Assembly: GCA_020536535.1 (NCBI GenBank) | Contig: JAHLWZ010000424.1 | Location: 1 to 56,822, forward strand | DNA: 56,822 nt | Direction: 5' to 3' | DNA from: Pelomyxa schiedti | Lineage: Eukaryota > Evosea > Pelobiontida > Pelomyxidae | Shown: positions 49,701 to 56,822 of the stretch, piece by piece | Numbering within the stretch: the first letter of the stretch is position 1 | Layout: each line of letters starts with the position of its first letter | Translations under genes and position numbers: made by a program | The notes under the pieces: generated by a model | Told to the model about the DNA's origin: nothing | What the model saw: only the letters and a program-made list of their open reading frames with translations | The model's database searches: none

Positions 49701-52700
49701 GCTGGCTTGGGTTACGTGCAGTGGGTAGCGACTCTGAAGATACAAAATGAAGTTAAGAATGGCGGAGTGCACATTTACTGCCGCTTTAGGTTTTCCTGTT
49801 GATCCCGACGTAAATAGTGCATAAATTGGATCAGAACCAGTGGCTTGGCTGTGTGGATTCTCAACGCAGAGGGAACGATTCCCTATGATTCCTTGAATTG
49901 ATACAACATTTAATGGAGGGGTAGCTAATGGAATGCAGGAAATGTAAACTTGGTCAGACGCTAGAATGACATCAGAAGACATATCCTCAAGAATAATGGA
50001 GATTCTGGGCTTTCCCCAATGCGGATCGATTGGCACGTAAGCTGCCCCTGCTTTCAGTATTCCCAATATCCCAATCACCATCTCCATTGATCGTACAGCA
50101 ATAAACGGAACGAAAGTTCCTCTCCCAATGCCGGCTGATAGTAAGAAATTGGCTACTTTATTTGCCTCACAGTTAAGGTTACTGTAAGTCATTTGTTGTT
50201 GCTCAAATTTGAGTGCAACCGTGTGTGGTATCCGTGATGCTTGCTCCTCAAAGAGGAGGTGTACAGTCTTTCCATTTTTCAATTCGGAATAGTTCTCGAG
50301 TGTAGTATTCCATATTTCCAGTTGCATTAAATCTACATGTGGCACTATTGGTAGTTGATATACTTTCTGGGCAGAATTGCTTGACACAAGACTTGACACA
50401 AGTTCTGTTAGGCTGTCCCCCATTCTCGAAATTGTGTTTTCGTCAAATATGTCTTGAGCATATTCAAAGTGAAATGTAAAGCTGGAATCTGTTGCGGATA
50501 CACGCAAAGTGAGATCAAACTTGGCTACTTCAGAAGATTCTGCCTCAAGCTGTAGGACCTCATGAATTCCTTGAAGCATGAAGTTGTTGGAAGCAAATGG
50601 TTGCCAATCATCCATCACAAACATCACTTGGACCAATGGTAACGTTTGTAGGTTGCGTCCAACCCCAAGTTGATCTACTATCCAATCAAAAGGAATGTCC
50701 TGCGCATCTTGAGCTTCCAACACCTTCTTTCTCACTTTTTTGATTATTGAATTGAATGGTTTTTCGTCGCATACGCAATGCCATATTGGAAGTGTGTTAG
50801 AAAAAAAGCCGATCAGGTTTTCCACTCCCGGGTAGTGTCTGTTTGCTACAGGAATTCCAATCACGATTCCTTCCTGCTCCTCCTTCCATCTATGTGGGCT
50901 ATATCTGTGCAGAAGGAGATGAAAAAGGGAAAGAGTGGTCACAAAGAGGGTGGAATTATAAGGCATGCCAATGGCCCTCAACTTATCTGAAATGGAAGGA
51001 GGTAAATGTTTGTAGTAGTGCCCAGCCTTGTATGTTCTATTTGTTCGTGGTCGGTCAAGAGGAAGTGCTGATACATGTGCAGTGTGTCGAAGAGCCTTTT
51101 GCCAATAGGAAAGTTGTACATTGGTTACAGTGCTCTTGAGCCACTCTCTCTGCCACAAAACAAAATCAGCATACTGATAGGGCAGAGGAAAAAGAGGTTG
51201 TTGGTTTTCACAGGCAGAGTGAAGGGAGTTCAACTCCTTATTATACAGCAGCGATAACTCCTTGAAAAAGACTACCACTGACCAGCCATCCATTATTATA
51301 TGATGCATATTTACAATCAAAAGTAGCTGCTGATTGTCAAGATGACCAATTATCAGGTGAATCAGCGGGCCCTGCAACAAATCAAAGGTGCTCCGTCCTT
51401 TGAAATTGATATAGCAGGTAGCTTTCTCGATTGCATTTCTGTCTCCTCCAGTTATGTCAATCTCTTGGATGTCCATAGACTGGCTACAATTCTCACTAGG
51501 GAGAATGATCAAAAATGGGCCATCTTTATCTTCTCCAAATAATGTTCTTAGAGATTCATGGCGCTGCACAAGCTGTATAAAGGCTGATTTGAGGCAAGTA
51601 CTATTCAGATTGCCTGACATAAGGGCAGCACTTGCTTCGCTGTACTTTGTAGTATTAGGGGAGAGCTTTTCAAGGAAATACAGCCTCTGCTGATTGTAGG
51701 ATAAGGGAAGTCTATCTGGTCGTTGTATTTTTGGGATTGTCTTTAACTTGGGTCTTTCATTGATTGTCACATGAAAAAGATCCTTAAGGGTTGTGGCGCA
51801 ATATACTGATGATGGTGAAACGGGACAATCGAAAATCTGTGCCAGTCTGAGACTATTTGTTAGGAAAAAAGTTCAATTTGAGACCACTTTACCTCGTCGC
51901 AATGAGAAGGGCACTCAAAGAGTTGAGACCCAAATCTAACAAGGGCTTATCAATGGGAATGACCCCTTCTTTAAAGGATAGCACTTCGGAAACCACTTGC
52001 TGCATGACTGAAAGTAAAGAGCTGACAGCTTCACGATACGGTCTTTGAGTCGAATGATTAGGCCTGGGCTCCAGGTTGAACAGGGAGGATGAAATGCCAA
52101 GTTCTTTTACACATAATGTGTGTGTCATGAAGCCTATCCCACCAGGACCAACATCATGCACTTCCACAGACAAGTACACACCAACGGCAGTCCTACATCA
52201 AGGAATCAGCAATAAATCTATGGGGAAAAAAAATACCTCACAATTTCTAACCAGTGTATAGGCTTCATAAAATGAGTAACTAAATTCCAGAAGTCACTGG
52301 ATTCCTGCACAGGTGTTTCTTAGAATAGAAGTGGCGCAAATGGAATTTGGAACCTTTGAGCCTTTACACCCAGCCGAAGCTCTGGAAACCTGCAAGTAGA
52401 GCTATCAATTGACCGGAATGTATCTGTAGGAGTTGTTGTCAGGAACCTGATTTAGGATCGGCTCCTGATAGAATGGAGTATGAAAAGCATTGTGGACAGG
52501 TAAATATTTTGAATCCTGGGGAAAAAGGTCGTGGAGATTTGATAAGGTTTGTGGATGCCCACCAACAACAGAAATCAATGGACTTAGACTAATTGCTTCC
52601 TGGCACGGTTCCATTGGATTTTTGTTAACTGCTGATATGGCTGATATCAAATTTGGAAGTGGAGTCTTGGAAACAAGTAGCATCCAAGGTTCCTTAGATA

Positions 52701-53554
52701 ACTGACTGCTCAATTTGAGAGTTTCAGAAGTATAGAAAGCACCAAGTTCCACTAAGTTTTCAACAAGATGCAGGCTGTTTGACATGAAGTTCTCCATTGA
52801 AGTGGAATGTTGAATAACATGTGCAGAGAACATTCCAACAGAGTAACCAATGAAGTGATCAAAAGAATTACGAAACGAATAGTATCTCTTGGAGCCATTG
52901 ACATCAGAACTAGGTACAATTCCCAGGTCAGCAGACAAAGTAGCAACCAGGAAGTTCCCAAGTGAATACGTGCAAGTCAAAAACAAGGACAAAAAACTCA
53001 TCTCCAGTATGTGCAAGGAAGGACACTCCCCATCAGTTGTTATCCTTTTTTGTTCAAAAAAAAGTGAGTAGCCATACCTGCATTTTATGCTCTATTTAGA
53101 AATTTACAAAAAAATTTAATTGTTTAGACTTTTCTTTCCCCTCCTGATTTCTTATTTACCATGAGAAAACATCAACAGGGCGCTTCAGATTCACACAGGC
53201 CCAAATGGAATCATCTCCCAACTTGGCCTCAAGCGCCCCGGACGCCGCGTGCATGCTCCTCTCAACAAACTCCCTCACCAGGCCTCGGTCCCCATCTCCC
53301 ATAATTTCACAGTAGCAATCCTCGCCGCCGTGGTCCGAGCCTCCCCTCCCCGGCGTCGCGGCAGGCGGGCCGCCAGTGGCCGCCGCCCACCGCGACATCG
53401 CTCCCATAATAACCCCCTTGATCTCCCCTGGCTTCGGCGGCAGCCCCCCAAGCACGCAAATCCTGCCCCGAGCGGCTTCCGTCGTCTTCGTGCTCCCTTC
53501 GAGGCACCGCCCCCGTTGAGGCGCCACGTCTCGTTCGCCGTTGCTGCCGCTCAT
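43734..53554 (-). CDS. Hybrid synthetase: SAT-ACP-C-A-T-C-A-T-thioester reductase (NRPS)
   Basis: Multimodular enzyme of about 3100 residues. From ATG 53554: a starter acyltransferase with active-site GYSVG (52834-52848), VHNAFHTPF (about 52470) and the C-terminal VHDVGPGGIGF (about 52140) typical of fungal SAT domains; an acyl carrier with LLDLGLNSLSALL (about 51910-51950); then module 1: condensation (HHIIMDGW near 51295), adenylation (LFTSGSTGKPKAAV near 49810, YGPTETAVAV, YKTGDLGRYL, GKIDRKLL) and thiolation (GGDSILAL near 48615); module 2: condensation (HHIVYDAW near 48030), adenylation (YFTSGTTGKPKAAV near 46510, TYGPTEASVET, YRSGDLARYL, GKLNRKAL) and thiolation (GGTSLL near 45310); and an NAD(P)-binding reductase (ITGVTGFVGAHV near 45040, SGYECSKW with YxxxK near 44485, VPVDYVASLL). 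Predicted product: an N-acyl dipeptide freed as aldehyde or alcohol. 44673-51770 is one exon; the ends have short introns. A phosphopantetheinyl transferase is required elsewhere. Confidence 0.88.
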
Positions 53555-53708
53555 TTTTTTTAGTTCTAAAAAAAAAGGATTTTTTAGGGTTTGATTTTCC
53601 TTGCAATTCGTTCGGTTTTGTATCTTTATTTCCCCCTTAGGGAAAATGTGGGTGTTTGTTGATGATCACAGGAATGCAGGTCGAACTGCGGTTACGTGTT
53701 TGGCACTA

Positions 53709-55802
53709 CTACTCGGTGTTGGTTTTGTTAGTGGTTGTAGTGCTACTAGTAGAAGTAGATGATGTGGATGTTGATGTTGTTGGTGCTGGAGTTGGGGTGT
53801 TGGCTTCGAATCGAACTACTATTACTGACATGTTCTCTGTGGATGCGCCCGGGTTTTTGTCAATGGCGGCCTGGACAACATTGGTGGAGGCTTCATAGGG
53901 GTCTGTGTACTGCTTTGCAACATTGATCGCTTCCTGTTGTGAAGTAAGCGGTGTGTCCGCGAATCGGATAATTGTTGATTGGTTCTGCAGTTTTTGTTAT
54001 TGTTGTTGGTAACCTGATTGGTAAGTATATCCCAAATTCCATCCGACGCAATTACAACAAAAGAGTCGTCTGGTTGCAAGTGCACACAACTGACATCAGG
54101 TATAGGACTTATTACTTGCTTAGGCACTTTGAACTCGTAATCTCCAATTGCCCGGGTAACGGCCAAGAAGCTTCTGTAAACGTGACGTAAACCTGGGTTG
54201 GAGTGGGACCTTGTATACTTGCCTACATATGCCCCCTCTTTGAACCCTTAGAGTGCCCTGGCCATCTCGATAAAGACTCCCACCAGCCTCCTTGATTCGC
54301 TTCGCCTCGTCCTGTCGCTGTGGCTTGTGGTCCTCTGTTAGTTGTTCAGCTACCTCACCTCTGAAGGTAACGTTAATGTAACATCAAGAGACTTGTTGTA
54401 CTTGCGCACCTGCAGAGTACCGCTCGGCAGTCTCCCAGATTGGCTATGTAGAGGGTCATTCTGCCCATGTGCATTTGGGTTAGGACGAGCAAGGCTGTTG
54501 AACCACTTTGGCAACCACAACATTTCCCAGCCTTCCCAAGGTATTTAGCCTCAACTTCAGCAAATGACTTCAATAGGATTGTCTTTATCATGTCTTCCCA
54601 TTCATGAATTTGTTGTTCAACCTGTTCCTGGGAATTTGTCATTTCATTGACTGTTTCTTCTTCTTCGATTTGTGCCGTGTCCTCTGGGTGTATGTCCCCA
54701 GTGTGGTTTGCATTGGAGGGTGAATTGATTCCACAAGTCATTGTTCCTCCCTCAGTAGTGGCAGTGTTTGAATGTGGCTTGTCGGAGGCATCAAGATTGT
54801 CCAAGGAAGGATGCGGCATTGTCTCTTGGGTGTGGTCTGTATCAATGTGCTGACTGGCGAGAATGTGCCTTGCGCGCCACTCTCTTCTGGCTTGAGCATA
54901 ATGAGTTTCTAAGACGTTGTGCAGCGTCCCACCAAGAAAGCTGCATCAGGAAAAGTGGCAACATGAAATGTGTTTGTCAATCAGGTTTCAAAGTAGAGAA
55001 GAGAAAAGTTAATTGTATACCGAGAGCAATCGTTGCCATAATGTCCGTCAAATATAGCGTTATATACAAGCATACTGGGTAAGCTTTTCCGTCCAACAAA
55101 TTTCCCACACACAACTGCATCGTCCTGATCAGTCCTGTTCCCAACAGACGAGAACCATCCAGAAGCCACATGGGAGATACCGCCGTACATGGAATATCTC
55201 GAACTGTGTTCACCATCAGGTATTGGATAAGAGAAGTCCTGTGATAGTGACATTTCTTCATAGAAAGTGAGGTTCTGTTTTGGCACCACAGTTGTTGTTT
55301 CCAAACACAAAGGAGCAACTGCGGCCGTGCTTCCCGATGCGGAATTCGACTGTTGATAATCACTCGGATCAATGGATGGGGTTACAACTCGTTCCACTGA
55401 GGTAGGATCTTCCCCGTCTGACTCGACTCCCTCGGTGTCGTTGCCGTCGGTGCTTTTTTCCACTTGTGGGAGACCTGGGGTAGGGCCAGCGGTAGTCGTT
55501 GAAGTCGTGCTAGTAGCAGTAGTCGTTGCCGTTGCCGTTTGCCGCGAGTCTGTCGACGTGGTGGTCGAGTCGGGTGGGGAGTTTGGTGCCTCGATCTCGG
55601 CCGCGTCGGTTATGGGATGAGTGACGAATTTGAGGGAGCGAGTTCTGGGAACTGGTGTGACCGGCGACGCGATTATGGTTCTTGGAGCCGAGTCGAGGGT
55701 GGCGCTCGAGCGACTCCTCTTGGTTTCTTTCTTGCTCATGATAGGTCTTTCCGGAGATCTCTTTTGTGACTGTTGCTTCCTGTTGCCGCCGCGGCGCATC
55801 AC
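53709..55802 (-). CDS. PP2C-family serine/threonine phosphatase with long disordered N-terminus
   Basis: Metal-dependent protein phosphatase. Protein from ATG 55802 begins with a basic, Thr/Ser-rich leader of about 190 residues (KRSPERP, SKKETKRSRSS), then the PP2C core: VGNRTDQDDAVVCG (about 55120), the metal motif FDGHYGND (about 55040), GGTLHNVLETH, GSTALLVLTQ and LYIANLGDCRAVLC (about 54420-54510), ITEDHKP-like QLTEDHKPQRQDEAKRI (about 54310), LAVTRAIGDYEFK (about 54150), FVVIASDGIWDIL (about 54030) and a final TENMSVIVVRF (about 53830). The usual DGHGG is DGHYG and the last acidic residue of DNMT is Glu. An acidic insert of about 110 residues (Glu-rich, about 54560-54800) splits the fold between the second and third motifs. 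A Thr/Ser-rich tail ends TAG at 53709-53711. Catalytic residues look mostly preserved, so I expect activity. It lies 154 nt downstream of the synthetase start, same strand. Confidence 0.82.
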
Positions 55803-55988
55803 CGCCTCGTATTACTACTAGATAGCAATTATTATTTCGGATCGAGATTTGATGAACCAAAAGTCTTCGTCTATGTGTGGTCGATTGGTGTGTTGGGCCC
55901 AACGTAGGGACTTGATGTCGCTGTGCAGGCGTTCTGAGCTGCGCGGCCGGTGAGAGGTTTCATTTGGTGCACCAGCTCTCCTTGCAAA

Positions 55989-56514
55989 TTATGGTGTTCC
56001 GGCTTGGCCATTCCCTGCGACAAACTCCTCTGTGGTATGCCCATTACTCTGCTGGGAATATCGTCCTATGCCTGTGGTGAAAAATAATTCAGTGAGTGGC
56101 AGCACATACGCCGTCCATCTCATAAGACCTAATCCAGAAATCGCTGACGAATTCCTTAAACACCTCCCACTGGGGTTCGTCCAGGGTACATTCCTTTCCA
56201 ACACGGTCCTCTTTCGTACCAGTTATGGCCACGACACCCCCTTCTTTGAGTTTGGTTAATGCCTTCTTCACCTGTGCATACAAGGTGTTTATAAATGGAA
56301 TATGCTGCGGGCAAGAACTAGAACTTACTTTGTATATGTCTCTCTGTGTGATAGTTCTGGGGATGTGAGATACGGTGTCCTGATACAAGAACAAGGCACC
56401 GCTATTCCAGTGGCTGATGATTGTCTCGCTGTCCACCTGGAAATCTTCTGGTATCAACACAATCGACCCTGACGAGGAATGGTTACTGATAAACCCTCTG
56501 CCTAGCTTCACCAT
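55989..56514 (-). CDS. Unknown two-exon protein
   Basis: I do not recognise it. From ATG 56514 (MVKLGRGFISNHSSS) it reads a compact alpha/beta-looking protein: GSIVLIPEDFQVDSE, ETIISHWNSGALFLYQD, then INTLYAQVKKALTKLKEGGVVAITG, KEDRVGKECTLDEPQWEVFKEFVSDFW and RSYEMDG. The frame then needs an intron (end CACCACAG at about 56064) to reach GIGRYSQQSNGHTTEEF and a stop at 55989. With the acceptor fixed by that frame, the donor appears to be GC (GCGTATG) rather than GT, or a GT donor with a different last exon. No signal peptide or membrane segment. A degenerate copy of the GSIVLIPEDFQVD coding stretch lies about 250 nt upstream at 56681-56721. Confidence 0.55.
56431..56472 (-). repeat. Short repeat unit A (within the unknown gene)
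   Basis: About 42 nt coding for the GSIVLIPEDFQVD stretch. It recurs at 56681-56721 in the same orientation, with the first 15 or so bases (GTCCACCTGGAAATC on the plus strand) identical and the rest similar. Confidence 0.6.
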
Positions 56515-56680
56515 CTCACTTGTTTTTGTTTGCTAAATGATAATTTATAATTATAATGTGTCTTTTTTGCAAGCAGGCAACACACGCCAATTTTTTTGAC
56601 ATGTGCACAAGGGAAATTTTTTTTTTGCAACGAAATCAGAGAAAGGACAAGAAAGCCCGGCGTCAATAATCTCCTCTGTT

Positions 56681-56721
56681 GTCCACCTGGAAATCCTTCC
56701 AGAATCCGTACAATCGACCCG
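56681..56721 (-). repeat. Short repeat unit B
   Basis: Partial copy of 56431-56472 lying just past the stop codon of the next gene. Translated in the matching frame it gives GSIVRILEGFQVD. It is probably a remnant of a local duplication. Confidence 0.5.
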
Positions 56722-56728
56722 ACTAACT

Positions 56729-56822
56729 TTAGCTCTCTTCATCGCTATCTTCGCCACTATCCTCTGGATCGTCAGACTCTTCGTATGGGTGTTTGGGAGT
56801 TGTGACAGGGTGCAGTGCCATC
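56729..56822 (-). CDS. Acidic C-terminus of a gene entering from the right (partial)
   Basis: The last 30 or so codons of a minus-strand gene that continues beyond the window. It reads ALHPVTTPKHPYEESDDPEDSGEDSDEES, then TAA at 56729-56731. Acidic, Ser-rich tails are common in nuclear and cytosolic eukaryotic proteins, so the family cannot be named. It could also be a chance open frame, but the Glu/Asp/Ser composition right up to the stop is coding-like. Confidence 0.45.
   Translation of the reverse strand, partial: MALHPVTTPKHPYEESDDPEDSGEDSDEES

Noticed and set aside
1..56822. tRNA, rRNA, CRISPR arrays, prophage or insertion sequences
   Set aside because: No cloverleaf, rRNA-like block, spaced repeats or transposase was noticed; short-intron eukaryotic genes fill the window.

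Overview
This is a eukaryotic, gene-dense window. Almost every gene is cut into short exons by introns of about 43-60 nt (GT-AG, with several GC-AG). All three stop codons serve as terminators. The gene content points to an amoebozoan: a Roco kinase with RhoGAP and myotubularin-type domains, many-intron Rab genes, a VPS9 exchange factor, a NACHT-WD40 STAND ATPase and a PARP-vWA protein. I cannot fix the lineage further. Exon structures were worked out by eye from reading frame, family conservation and splice dinucleotides, so individual boundaries may be off by one intron.

Layout. 1-275: no certain gene. 276-1447 (+): Rab A. 1540-3661 (-): SIRT6/7-type sirtuin. 3979-13191 (+): very large Roco kinase (RhoGAP split around a SAM domain, GRAM/PH-like segment, dead myotubularin, LRR, Roc-COR, kinase). 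13391-14965 (-): unknown poly-Gln protein, broken by a 100-N gap and an assembly fold-back. 15063-16435 (+): N-acetylglucosamine kinase. 16540-17490 (-): secreted Cys-rich protein with three chitin-binding-like repeats. 17974-19596 (+): eRF1 with an altered NIKS motif. 19976-28649 (-): NACHT-WD40 protein. 28761-34915 (-): PARP-like plus vWA protein. 35047-36297 (-): Rab B, an inverted paralogue of Rab A. 36508-37732 (-): disordered unknown. 38010-39697 (-): ethanolamine/choline kinase. 39929-40987 (-): metallo-beta-lactamase-fold hydrolase. 41400-43631 (+): VPS9 Rab exchange factor. 43734-53554 (-): hybrid non-ribosomal peptide synthetase. 53709-55802 (-): PP2C phosphatase. 55989-56514 (-): unknown. 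56729-56822 (-): acidic C-terminus of a gene running off the window.

The most notable item is the synthetase. Its predicted order is a fungal-type starter acyltransferase (SAT), then ACP, C-A-T, C-A-T and a terminal thioester reductase. This predicts an N-acyl dipeptide released as an aldehyde or alcohol. About 7.1 kb of it lies in one uninterrupted exon although its ends carry ordinary short introns, which suggests acquisition from an intron-poor donor. Second is the head-to-tail pair of a NACHT-WD40 protein and a PARP-vWA protein. These are the domain sets of the two vault accessory proteins TEP1 and VPARP/PARP4, though a defence role is equally open. Third is eRF1, where TASNIKS reads TASCIKS.

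Rab A, Rab B and the VPS9 protein belong to one trafficking theme. The GlcNAc kinase and the secreted chitin-binding-like protein suggest amino-sugar or cyst-wall biology. Both links are inferences from proximity.
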